The notes beneath the pieces are model-generated. The model was not told the DNA's origin. It ran no database searches and saw nothing but the letters and a program-made list of their open reading frames with translations. This document shows, piece after piece, positions 1 to 9,920 of a stretch of 64,000 bases of DNA. Every line of letters starts with the position of its first letter. The stretch's first letter is position 1. Made by a program: the position numbers and the translations under genes. Source of the stretch: Anaerolineales bacterium (lineage in GTDB: Bacteria; Chloroflexota; Anaerolineae; Anaerolineales; Villigracilaceae); the NCBI GenBank assembly GCA_023382595.1, contig JAHDWB010000010.1, positions 17,806 to 81,805 on the forward strand, written 5' to 3'.

Positions 1-2931
1 GGGCGCGGGGGCATTATTTTCCACCAGATTATTAATATTTGCTGTAATTACGCCATGTAATTCATGGTTGGAACAATCTCCGCCGGTTGCAGAGTTCGCC
101 AGGATATTATTGATGAGGCTCAAACTGCCTCCGTTGTAAATGCCTCCTCCGTTGTCGGCTGAATTGTCGGAGAATGTATTGTTGATCATGGTTAAGGCAT
201 TATGGTTCGCGATCCCGCCACCATATGTAGCGGAGTTGTCGAAGACGGTGCTGTTTTCCATGGTCAGAATGCCAAAGTTGGAAACACCACCGCCGGTATC
301 GGAAACAGTGTTATTTGAGACGGTACTGTTTGAAATGGTTACTTCACCGGCAGGTGCAAGATTAAGAATACCGCCGCCGCTGGGCGCTGTGTTTGAGGAG
401 ATGGTACTGTTTGTGAAGCTAAGTATTCCGCTGTTATCGGGGTCGCTAAAATTCAATATACCGCCCCCGCCCCCATACGAGGAAGCGACAGAGTTTTCCA
501 GGATATTGCTGTTTGTGATCGTCAAGGTTCCAATATTGGCAATGCCGCCGCCCATTTCTGCGGAATTGTTGGCGACCGTGGATTTTATTACTTCCATTGT
601 TCCCTGGTTGTAAATTGCTCCACCATCCCCGGCGGCTGTATTGCCATTGAACTCGCTGTTTGAAATACCAATGGTGCCGTCTATATTAAAGATCACGCCG
701 CCGTCTTTGAAGGTTGTGTTTTCTAGAAACGAGGCATCGGCGATCGTCATTGAACTTTCTGTATTGTAGACCGCCCCGCCGCCTTCCGCTGTGCCTGCAT
801 TCTTAATGAATACGGTCTCTGAAATTGTAATTGTTCCTCCCCATGCATTTGCGATGGCGCCTCCGCCAGCGGCTGTATTCTCGTTGAACTCGCTTTGAGT
901 GATCGTCAAAATTCCTATATTTGCAATTGCGCCCCCTGCTCCGTATTCATTGTCGGCGGCGTTTTGAGCAAACAAGGTGTTGCTGATTAGCGCAGTCGTG
1001 TCAAAGTCATTGAGGATCGCGCCGCCATCGTTTGCAGAATTATTAAGAAATTCGCAATTTTGTATGGTCAAACTTCCTTTATTTAGGATTGCCCCGCCAA
1101 AATCGCCCTTGTTGCCTGAGAAAGTGCATTTCTCGACCTCAAGATTGCCGCCAAAGTTGTTGATGCCGCCGGCAAGACTGTGGCTTTCATTTTTTCCGTT
1201 GACAAAATCCACGTTGGAGATTTTGACCGCGCCACCGATGCCAATCCCCATGATCGGCATATCGCCAACGCCATCGTCATCGGTATCGCCGCTGAGCGTA
1301 ATGCGCGGATTCAAGGCTGACCCGTCGATCGTGATGGCTTTGTCTATTTCAAGTGTAGATGCGAGGTGGATGGACTCGCCTGCCAAGTGCGGGGCGAAGG
1401 TGATTGTCTCTCCGTCGGATGCGTTCGCAATTGCCTGGCGGAGCGATCCCAATCCGCTATCGTTGGTGTTTATCACATAGGTGGGAGGAACTGCCGTTGT
1501 AAATGACCAATACGCTGTTTCCGATCCGTTTGAATATGTTGTTCCGATGCCATTCAGGCTGCGTACATGCCAATAATAGGTGGTGCCTAATGCCAATCCG
1601 CTCAGGGTCTTGTGTGTGGCTGTTCCATTATTAACCCAGGGCGTGCAGTTGTTGTCATTGGTGGTATCGTAGCAATACTCGTAGCGAACGGCATTTCCGC
1701 TGCTCCCCCAAGCCAGCGTGACGCTCAACGGCTGGTCTGCTATGCCGTCGGTTGGGCTGGTTTTATTGAATGCGGAAGGTTTTTTTGCGTGATATAGTAC
1801 ATTCAAGCCGTAGTTTAAATTTGCAACGAGAATATCAGGCAGATCATCCGAATTCACGTCACCAAGCACCAATCCCTGTGGTTTGTAATGACTGGCGCTA
1901 TTGTTTGGCAATGCATACAAGGTGTAACTGCCAAGCGTGCCGTTATTTTGTTGGAGATAGACACTGACCCTGTTCCAACCGCTGTGAGCGGTGATCACAT
2001 CTGCCAGTCCATCGCTGTTGACGTCTGTAATTTCCACAGGTACTGGAATGTCGTACGCTGCGTATGAGACCGATGATTGTAGGCTTCCATTTTCCGCCTG
2101 TGCAAAGACGGCGATGTAGCTGTTCGGCCTGTTTCCCCCGTAACTCATGACCACATCGGCTAGTCCGTCGCCTGTAACGTCGCCGATCCCGATCCCTTTC
2201 CCGAGGATATTCCCAGGAAGGGAGTAGGAAACCGCCGCGTTCAGCGTGCCGTTATCCGATTGAATATAGACTGACAGATCCGGGTTTGCATATAGTTGCC
2301 CATTCATTTTTACAACGTCGTTGCGCCCGTCCCCGTTCACATCGCCGATGGCAATATCGTCATACCCCGCCTGGGGAGAGGCGTAGTCCACCTTTGCATC
2401 CAACGTGCCGTCGTTGTTTTGGATGAAAACGCTGATGAAGGGGGAATTCCAATTTGCGACCACGACGTCATCCAAATCGTCTCCATTCACATCTCCAACT
2501 GCTACAGCATCCGGACTCGATCCTGTAGAATGGGTCACCCGGTCCGCCATTGTGCCATCCTCTTGTTGCAGAAAAATGCTGATCGTATTGTCGTTGGAAT
2601 TAGTAACGACAATATCATCCCGACCATCGTTATTCAGATCCCCGACAGCCAACGATTCGGGGCGGGTCCCGGCAGCATAAGTAACAGCACTGTTCAGTCC
2701 GCCTGAAGCATTCTGGGTGAATATTTTCAGTTCCATTTCGTTGTTCGTTACGGCAACGTCCATGCGGCCATCGTTGTTAAAGTCACCTGTACCAACAGCC
2801 TGTGGAGACCCGGCTGGGAATGTAACATAAGGCTCAAAAAGTGAAGTGGTAGATGCCTCAGCGGGAATGATTGCAATGAACAGTCCCAAAAAGAATAGAG
2901 TTGCTATTTTAAGTGCGCGGTTGTTTTTCAT
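1..2931 (-). CDS. Secreted FG-GAP / fibronectin III / parallel beta-helix surface protein (C-terminus cut by window edge)
   Basis: The reading frame is open from ATG 2931 to base 1 (977 codons, no stop), so the C-terminus lies outside the window. Residues 1-26 form a signal peptide (MKNNRALKIATLFFLG, cut near AEA). About residues 30-375 hold repeated FG-GAP/VCBS units with the calcium-type signature D-x-N-x-D-G-x-x-D (for example VGDVNGDGRNDVV). A fibronectin-III-like segment follows (about 385-485, YYWHVRSLNG). From about 490 there are many short repeats rich in GGGIxN and xNSxFSxNxA, typical of right-handed parallel beta-helix proteins of the polymorphic-outer-membrane/'choice-of-anchor Q' kind. 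The likely role is a secreted adhesin or polysaccharide-binding surface protein; no catalytic residues can be assigned. An in-frame ATG at 2946 is an alternative start. Confidence 0.8.
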   Translation of the reverse strand, partial: MKNNRALKIATLFFLGLFIAIIPAEASTTSLFEPYVTFPAGSPQAVGTGDFNNDGRMDVAVTNNEMELKIFTQNASGGLNSAVTYAAGTRPESLAVGDLNNDGRDDIVVTNSNDNTISIFLQQEDGTMADRVTHSTGSSPDAVAVGDVNGDDLDDVVVANWNSPFISVFIQNNDGTLDAKVDYASPQAGYDDIAIGDVNGDGRNDVVKMNGQLYANPDLSVYIQSDNGTLNAAVSYSLPGNILGKGIGIGDVTGDGLADVVMSYGGNRPNSYIAVFAQAENGSLQSSVSYAAYDIPVPVEITDVNSDGLADVITAHSGWNRVSVYLQQNNGTLGSYTLYALPNNSASHYKPQGLVLGDVNSDDLPDILVANLNYGLNVLYHAKKPSAFNKTSPTDGIADQPLSVTLAWGSSGNAVRYEYCYDTTNDNNCTPWVNNGTATHKTLSGLALGTTYYWHVRSLNGIGTTYSNGSETAYWSFTTAVPPTYVINTNDSGLGSLRQAIANASDGETITFAPHLAGESIHLASTLEIDKAITIDGSALNPRITLSGDTDDDGVGDMPIMGIGIGGAVKISNVDFVNGKNESHSLAGGINNFGGNLEVEKCTFSGNKGDFGGAILNKGSLTIQNCEFLNNSANDGGAILNDFDTTALISNTLFAQNAADNEYGAGGAIANIGILTITQSEFNENTAAGGGAIANAWGGTITISETVFIKNAGTAEGGGAVYNTESSMTIADASFLENTTFKDGGVIFNIDGTIGISNSEFNGNTAAGDGGAIYNQGTMEVIKSTVANNSAEMGGGIANIGTLTITNSNILENSVASSYGGGGGILNFSDPDNSGILSFTNSTISSNTAPSGGGILNLAPAGEVTISNSTVSNNTVSDTGGGVSNFGILTMENSTVFDNSATYGGGIANHNALTMINNTFSDNSADNGGGIYNGGSLSLINNILANSATGGDCSNHELHGVITANINNLVENNAPAP

Positions 2932-3171
2932 TCTAAATTTTCCCATTGTAGATGAATACAATTATATGAAGTTGCGGCATTGATTTGGCCGCCTCATGTA
3001 TACCTTGCAATTATTTGCAGGTTGTCTGAAAAAAATACTCTTTTCCGCTTTGGCTGATTTTTTCATGATAAACCCTCCTTATCAGGGCGAACTTGTACCG
3101 TGCCTTAATTTTCCGCTGTTTTTTGTGTTTTGTCAAATGTCGATTGTCAGTGATTGGCGGTGCTGGATTGA

Positions 3172-3209
3172 ACGGGTAGCCGGCCAGGAAAATCAGGCCG
3201 GCTACCCGT
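3172..3209 (-). terminator. Inverted repeat after the SLH sugar-dehydrogenase-like gene
   Basis: A perfect 14-bp stem (3172-3185 with 3196-3209) around a 10-base loop starts 18 bases past the stop codon at 3227. There is no strong T-run on the minus strand, so it may stabilise the mRNA end rather than act as a classical intrinsic terminator. The remaining gap to 2947 shows no gene. Confidence 0.5.
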
Positions 3210-3226
3210 ACTTCGAAAAATGATCC

Positions 3227-4972
3227 CTACGGCAATGGCAGGTTGAACGTGCGCTGCAGGAAGACCGCCATCTGCGCACGGGTGACCGCCTGACCCGGAC
3301 AGTAGTTGCCGCCTCCGCAACCTCCAGTAATACCCTCCGCTGCAAGCTGCTTGATCCATGCAGCACCCGAGCTTGTGACGGGAACATCATTAAAGCCGCT
3401 GCCATCCCCCACATCGGGCGGAACATAGCCGCTGCCGTACTTGGCACGCAGAAGAAAGATCGCCATTTGTGCGCGAGTAACCGGTCTGTCTGGACAGTAA
3501 TTTCCGTCACCGCAACCTGCAGTAATTCCTTCATCTGCCAATTCCTCGATCCAGGCGGCGGCGAAGGAGTCGGGTGGAACATCATTGAACACGGTGCCGT
3601 TTGCGGGAGGAGGCGTATAGGATGAACCATGCATGCCGCGCAGGAGAAAGATTGCCATCTGGGCGCGGGTGACGGCTTGGTTGGGGCAATAGTTAAGCGG
3701 ATCGGTACTGCATCCACTGGTAATGCCAGCCGCATAGATGGCTTCGATCTGAGGGCGGGCGAAAGCATTGAAGGGCACATCGGCGAAGATGTGCGGGACG
3801 ATGCGATAGATCGCCCCGTTCCCGTACGATGCCAGATACAGTTCCCCTGCTTCATCCTCGCCGAAAGCGGAGATCGAGAAATCGGTATCAATGATCAGGT
3901 TCGAGGTCCAGACCGAAGCGTTTTTTGTCGCCCCCCAGATCTTTCCACTGCAGAAGTCGCCGTACAAATATATGCCATACATCTGAGGGTGCAATGCGCC
4001 TCGATAGACATATCCGCCGGTGATCGAACATCCATTATTGTCCTGATTGTGTGCATACTCGATGACAGGACTGGTCGGGGTGCTGTAATCATCGCAATCA
4101 CGTGTTGCATTATAGATGTGGCTTCCCTCGAAACATGACCAGCCATAATTCTCGCCGCCCGTACTTGCGGCAGGTTGAAAGTTGACCTCCTCCCATTGGT
4201 TTTGTCCCACATCCGCAATAAATAGATCACCCGTATCTCTGTCGAACGAGAAGCGCCAGGGGTTGCGCAGCCCGAAAGCCCAGATCTCATCCCGTACGGA
4301 GCCATTTTGAATGAAGGGATTGTCGGCTGGGATGGCGTAGGGAAAGGCGCCATCCACGTCGATGCGGAGCATCTTGCCCAGCAGGGAGTTTGGATTCTGG
4401 GCGCGGTTATTCGGATCACCGCCGCCGCCGTCTCCCATGCCGATGTAGAGATATCCGTCGGGCCCAAAATGGATCTGCCCGCCGTTGTGGTTGCTTGAAT
4501 CCTGGTCAATGGTCAACAGGATACTTGCGCTGGAGCCATCCGCAATATTCGGATTGGCGCTGACCTGATAACGGGCGATGACCGTTTGTAATTGACCATT
4601 GAAGGTGCGCGTGTAATTCAAATAAAAGTAACCGTTATTTTCGTAATCAGGGTGGAATGCCAGCCCCAGCAATCCCCGCTCTCCACCCGACGTTACCAGG
4701 GATGTGATATCCAGAAATGGTGTGGGCAGGATTTGGCTGCCGTTGTAGATGACGATCCTCCCGCCTAGAAGGACAATATAGATATTTTGGGAGTTATCAC
4801 CGGCGTGTGTGATATCCACGGGTTGGGACAGACCGGAAGCGATCTGTTCAAAGCCCAAGTAGATCTGGTTTGCTGCCATCATTCGGGCTTCAGGCGGGTA
4901 TGCCTGGGACCCTTGAGGTGTGGAGAAAATGCCAATCAGCATGATGGTCAGCATGAAAAATTTTTGTTTCAT
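3227..4972 (-). CDS. Secreted glucose/sorbosone dehydrogenase-like beta-propeller with three SLH domains
   Basis: 581 aa. A signal peptide (MKQKFFMLTIMLIGIFSTPQGSQA) precedes a six-bladed propeller of the glucose/sorbosone dehydrogenase (PQQ-type soluble aldose dehydrogenase, YliI-like) family at about residues 35-390. Recognisable pieces are RGLLGLAFHPDY, GGQIHFGPDGYLYIGMGDGG and DEIWAFGLRNPWRFSFD. Residues 395-581 are three S-layer-homology domains (VTRAQMAIFLLR repeated), which would hold the protein to cell-wall polymer. Homologues oxidise sugars with PQQ, but many family members are uncharacterised, so the substrate is unknown. The start is supported by AAGGAG seven bases upstream of the ATG. 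The gene lies downstream of another SLH gene on the same strand, with a terminator between them. Confidence 0.88.
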   Translation of the reverse strand: MKQKFFMLTIMLIGIFSTPQGSQAYPPEARMMAANQIYLGFEQIASGLSQPVDITHAGDNSQNIYIVLLGGRIVIYNGSQILPTPFLDITSLVTSGGERGLLGLAFHPDYENNGYFYLNYTRTFNGQLQTVIARYQVSANPNIADGSSASILLTIDQDSSNHNGGQIHFGPDGYLYIGMGDGGGGDPNNRAQNPNSLLGKMLRIDVDGAFPYAIPADNPFIQNGSVRDEIWAFGLRNPWRFSFDRDTGDLFIADVGQNQWEEVNFQPAASTGGENYGWSCFEGSHIYNATRDCDDYSTPTSPVIEYAHNQDNNGCSITGGYVYRGALHPQMYGIYLYGDFCSGKIWGATKNASVWTSNLIIDTDFSISAFGEDEAGELYLASYGNGAIYRIVPHIFADVPFNAFARPQIEAIYAAGITSGCSTDPLNYCPNQAVTRAQMAIFLLRGMHGSSYTPPPANGTVFNDVPPDSFAAAWIEELADEGITAGCGDGNYCPDRPVTRAQMAIFLLRAKYGSGYVPPDVGDGSGFNDVPVTSSGAAWIKQLAAEGITGGCGGGNYCPGQAVTRAQMAVFLQRTFNLPLP

Positions 4973-5061
4973 GATCTTCTCCTTTTTACTTATTGTACGC
5001 GAGGCTGTTTCATCATTAATGAATTTCAGTTAATAATTTAGATCGTTTGTGATGTTAAAAA

Positions 5062-5094
5062 CTAAATGCGGATTCGTGAAGAATCCGCATTTAG
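5062..5094 (-). terminator. Intrinsic terminator after the SBBP/SLH gene
   Basis: A 14-bp perfect stem (5062-5075 / 5081-5094) with a 5-base loop is followed on the minus strand by TTTTT. It begins 20 bases after the stop at 5114. Confidence 0.75.
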
Positions 5095-5113
5095 AAAAAT
5101 TCTCCAACTTTAC

Positions 5114-7204
5114 TTACGGCAGCGGCAGGTTGAATGCCCGTTGCAGGAAGATCGCCATCTGTGAGCGGGTGACCGGGTTATTCGGACAGAAGTTTCCATT
5201 CCCGCAGCCGCCGGTGATGCCCTCCGCCGCCAACTGCTTGATCCACGGCGCGGTCGAGCTCCCTGCAGGCACATCATTGAAACCGGATGAGCCTCCCACG
5301 GCAGGCGGGACGTAGTCATCCCCATACTTGGCTCTCAACAGGAAGATCGCCATCTGGGCGCGGGTGACCGCCTGGTTCGGACAGTAGTTGCCATTCCCGC
5401 AGCCGCCGGTGATGCCTTCCGCCGCCAACTGCTTGATCCATGCCGCCGCGGAATGGGTGGTGGGGACGTCATTGAAGCCGGTGCCGTCGCCCACGGCGGG
5501 CGGGGTGTAGGACGAGCCGTGAATGCCGCGCAGGAGGAAGATCGCCATCTGGGCACGGGTGACAGTGTTGTTGGGGCAGTAGTTGAGCGGAGTGGTGGTG
5601 CATCCACCGGTGATGCCGGCGTTGTAGATGGCTTCGATCTGCGCCCAGCCGAAGCCGTTGAAGGGGACATCATTGAAGATCGATGATCCTTTTAGCTTTA
5701 AGACGAAAATATCGGAGTAGTCACCTGTGGCATGCAGGTTTGTAATTCCCGCGCCGGGATCGAAATCAACTGTATGGGAGAAATAACCGGTTACATAAAT
5801 ATTGTTACTAGAATCTAGATGAACACCTCGTGCTCTATCAGAACTTGTTCCGCCTATGCTTTTTGCCCAGATTAGTTCCCCACCGTTGCTCATTTTCAAT
5901 ATAAATATATCACTTTGCCCAGCGTTTTCTAAATAGAAAGTTCCAAGCCCGGGGTCAAAGTCGACAGTTTGAAACGAGTAATAACCTGTTGTGAAAATAT
6001 TGTCATCCGAGTCGACTGCGATGCTGTACCCAACATCATAATTCTGTCCGCCTATGGATTTTGCCCAAACGAAATTTCCTCCGCTATCCAGTTTTGAAAT
6101 AAAAATATCATAATTGCCGTTGCCAATCAAATAATATGTGCCTGACCCGGGGTCGAAATCTGTGGGGGCATTAGAAGTTATAAATCCGGTTGTCAGGATG
6201 TTACCGGTAGAGTCTACTGCAACACTCAAGCCTTCTTCACTACCCGTTCCGCCGATTTGTTTTGCCCACACAAGATTCCCATCTTTATCTAATTTTGAGA
6301 CGAAGATATCGTCATTTCCTATGCTGACCAAGTTATGTATTCCTGCTCCGGGATTAAAATCGGCAGTCAACTGAAAATTTCCAGTAATAATGATGCTGTT
6401 GTTCGCATCCATTGCAATGGCTTTGCTAATATCGCTGCCTGCTCCACCCATACGCTTTGCCCAAACGAAATTTCCATCGGTATCCAGTTTTGAAATGAAA
6501 ATATCCCAGGACCCAGCGCTGACAAGATTGAATGTTCCTGCACCCGGATCAAAGTCGGCGATATCTATGAAATAGCCAGTTGTGTAAACATTGCCGTTTG
6601 CATCTACAATAATACCGTTGCCTTCATCGAAACTGGTACCGCCCATTCTCTTTGCCCATAACAGGTTTCCGTTACTGTCCAGTTTGCAAATGAAAATATC
6701 CCTTTCCCCGGCACTGGTTATGCTGGATACACCTGCTCCGAGTCCAAAGTCAACAGTACCTTCAAAATACCCTGTTATATAGACATTGCCAATCGTGTCT
6801 ACCGCCATATCATAAATTTGGTCGGTTTCCACGCCACCTAGGCGTCTTGCCCATACGAAGTTGCCGTTAATGTCCAATTTCGATACGAAACCATCAAGTT
6901 TCGCATCGAAAAAATTGCTGAAATCGCCGGCCGCTGTTAGGTTGAATACGTTTGGGCCAGGGTCGAAGTCACCAGTCCCTCTGAAGTTTCCTGCGGTATA
7001 CACGTTGCCATTTGAGTCGGTTTTTACTCCTATGCCCAATTCCCCATGCTCCCCGCCCATGCTTTTTGCCCACAGGAACTCCCCGCTGGCAAGCGGTGGG
7101 GCAGGTTGGATTGTGATTGCCTTTACGTCATGAGAAGAAAAAACTGAACCAAGCATTGTCAAAAAGACGAAGATGCTGGCTAATTTTCTGGTGGTCATTT
7201 TCAT
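5114..7204 (-). CDS. Secreted SBBP beta-propeller-repeat protein with three SLH domains
   Basis: 696 aa from ATG 7204, chosen because GGGAAG sits six bases upstream and the following residues (MKMTTRKLASIFVFLTMLG) make a signal peptide; an upstream in-frame start at 7291 would bury it. Residues about 40-510 hold about eight 55-60-residue repeats of the SBBP (beta-propeller) type, each with a core such as FVWAKRMGG, GNVYTTGYF and DFDPGAG. The C-terminus (about 515-696) has three SLH domains nearly identical to those of the neighbouring gene. The likely role is a surface-anchored propeller of unknown ligand. The repeats are strongly conserved at DNA level as well, suggesting recent duplication or gene conversion. 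Confidence 0.87.
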   Translation of the reverse strand: MKMTTRKLASIFVFLTMLGSVFSSHDVKAITIQPAPPLASGEFLWAKSMGGEHGELGIGVKTDSNGNVYTAGNFRGTGDFDPGPNVFNLTAAGDFSNFFDAKLDGFVSKLDINGNFVWARRLGGVETDQIYDMAVDTIGNVYITGYFEGTVDFGLGAGVSSITSAGERDIFICKLDSNGNLLWAKRMGGTSFDEGNGIIVDANGNVYTTGYFIDIADFDPGAGTFNLVSAGSWDIFISKLDTDGNFVWAKRMGGAGSDISKAIAMDANNSIIITGNFQLTADFNPGAGIHNLVSIGNDDIFVSKLDKDGNLVWAKQIGGTGSEEGLSVAVDSTGNILTTGFITSNAPTDFDPGSGTYYLIGNGNYDIFISKLDSGGNFVWAKSIGGQNYDVGYSIAVDSDDNIFTTGYYSFQTVDFDPGLGTFYLENAGQSDIFILKMSNGGELIWAKSIGGTSSDRARGVHLDSSNNIYVTGYFSHTVDFDPGAGITNLHATGDYSDIFVLKLKGSSIFNDVPFNGFGWAQIEAIYNAGITGGCTTTPLNYCPNNTVTRAQMAIFLLRGIHGSSYTPPAVGDGTGFNDVPTTHSAAAWIKQLAAEGITGGCGNGNYCPNQAVTRAQMAIFLLRAKYGDDYVPPAVGGSSGFNDVPAGSSTAPWIKQLAAEGITGGCGNGNFCPNNPVTRSQMAIFLQRAFNLPLP

Positions 7205-7403
7205 TTGATGCTTCCCGATTCTTGTGAGAACTTCGACCATATTTGTTTTGAAGTTTTGTGGGCTTTTGTAATTTTCCCACTTTTCTTGCATGTAATTTTA
7301 TTTGTAAACTTTAGTGTGTCAAGGTAAATTCTCAGGGATAAAGTTGTGACAATCTTCCTTACCAAGTTATGCCATTGAATATACTAGAAAATTATCATAA
7401 ATA

Positions 7404-7432
7404 TTGACAAATCGACTTCACCCTGCTATAAT
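7404..7432 (+). promoter_or_regulatory. Perfect consensus sigma-70 promoter of the suf operon
   Basis: TTGACA at 7404-7409 and TATAAT at 7427-7432 are separated by exactly 17 bases, with TGC just before the -10. It lies 83 bases upstream of the sufC start codon, between the divergent SLH gene and the suf operon. Confidence 0.9.
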
Positions 7433-7514
7433 GCCGCTCCAGAGTTAAAAACGCCAGTATTGGCTTAAAACGCGCCGCCGCGGGCGGTAATTCTCCCAGG
7501 AGTTAGTTAAAAGC

Positions 7515-8285
7515 ATGTCGCAACTTGAGATCAAAAACCTGCACGTCAGCATCGAAGACAAGGAAATCCTGAAAGGGCTTTCTCTCACCATCAATCAGGG
7601 CGAGATCCACGCCATCATGGGACCGAACGGCACGGGCAAATCCACGCTTGCCTACACCTTGATGGGTCACCCCAATTACACCGTCACAGAGGGTGAGATT
7701 CTTTTCAAGGGCAAGAACGTCCTTGAACTCGAACCCGACGAACGTTCCCGTGAGGGAATTTTTCTTGCCTTTCAGTATCCCGTCGCCATCCCCGGCGTGA
7801 CCGTGGCGAACTTCCTGCGTTCGGCGATCAACGCCCGCCGCCGCGCCGAGAACCCCGAAGACAAAGGCATGCCCATCCCCGAATTCCGCAAGATGTTGAA
7901 GGAAAAGATGGACATGCTCAAGATGGACCACACCTTCGCCGGTCGCTATCTCAACGACGGTTTCTCCGGCGGCGAGAAGAAACGCGCCGAGATTTTACAG
8001 ATGGCAACCCTCAGACCGGAAATGGCTATTTTGGATGAAACAGATTCCGGCTTGGATATCGACGCGCTGCGCGTCGTCTCGGAGGGAGTCAACGCTCTTT
8101 CCGGACCCGATCTTGGCGTGCTGGTCATCACACATTATCAACGCCTGTTGAACTACATCAAGCCGCATTTCGTGCATGTGATGATGAGCGGACAGATCGT
8201 CGAATCCGGCGGACCCGAACTTGCCCTGCACCTCGAAGAGCACGGCTACGACTGGCTCCGCGAAAAAGCAGAAGAAACCGCCTAA
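7515..8285 (+). CDS. sufC: Fe-S cluster assembly ATPase SufC
   Basis: 256 aa, the usual SufC length. It is an ABC-type ATPase: Walker [10 protein letters not shown] at residues 36-44, the SufC-specific signature [10 protein letters not shown], and Walker B with [16 protein letters not shown]. SufC pairs with SufB and SufD in the cytoplasm and drives the conformational change needed for cluster assembly on SufBC2D. It is first in the operon, directly behind a consensus promoter. AGGAG lies 12 bases upstream of the ATG, a rather long spacing. The next gene is sufB, 87 bases downstream. Confidence 0.97.
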   Translation: MSQLEIKNLHVSIEDKEILKGLSLTINQGEIHAIMGPNGTGKSTLAYTLMGHPNYTVTEGEILFKGKNVLELEPDERSREGIFLAFQYPVAIPGVTVANFLRSAINARRRAENPEDKGMPIPEFRKMLKEKMDMLKMDHTFAGRYLNDGFSGGEKKRAEILQMATLRPEMAILDETDSGLDIDALRVVSEGVNALSGPDLGVLVITHYQRLLNYIKPHFVHVMMSGQIVESGGPELALHLEEHGYDWLREKAEETA

Positions 8286-8372
8286 ACACGAAGGCTGCAT
8301 GGAAACGCAAAGGTGTTCGAACTTTGAATCTTAGCGTACTTCGTGTCCTTAGTGGTTAAAAAGGAAGAGAAT

Positions 8373-9782
<1,410 letters not shown>

Positions 9783-9791
9783 TGTCACCCC

Positions 9792-9837
9792 GCTGGTTGA
9801 GTGCCGCGAGTGAAACGAGCGGGGTATCGAAACCAGC
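9792..9837. repeat. Palindromic dispersed repeat, copy 1 (sufB-sufD gap)
   Basis: GCTGGTT (9792-9798) pairs with AACCAGC (9831-9837), with the inner motifs GAG and GTATCGAAACC. The same outline (GGTTGAG...GTATCGAAACC) recurs at 9862-9904, 20041-20074, 58288-58335 and 58382-58427. Confidence 0.7.
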
Positions 9838-9861
9838 AATTGATTGAAAATCTATATTTGG

Positions 9862-9904
9862 GGTCTCGATACGTGGCGCGAAGCGCGCCGCTACTCGACC
9901 ACCA
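9862..9904. repeat. Palindromic dispersed repeat, copy 2 (sufB-sufD gap)
   Basis: GGTCTCGATACGTGGCGCG followed by the complementary arm CGCGCCGCTACTCGACC. It is in opposite orientation to the copy at 9792-9837, so the two form a head-to-head pair inside the suf operon. Confidence 0.7.
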
Positions 9905-9920
9905 CTGTGAATAGGATACT

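Noticed and set aside
9783..9920. Riboswitch between sufB and sufD
   Set aside because: The structure is explained by two copies of a dispersed palindrome also seen in unrelated gaps.
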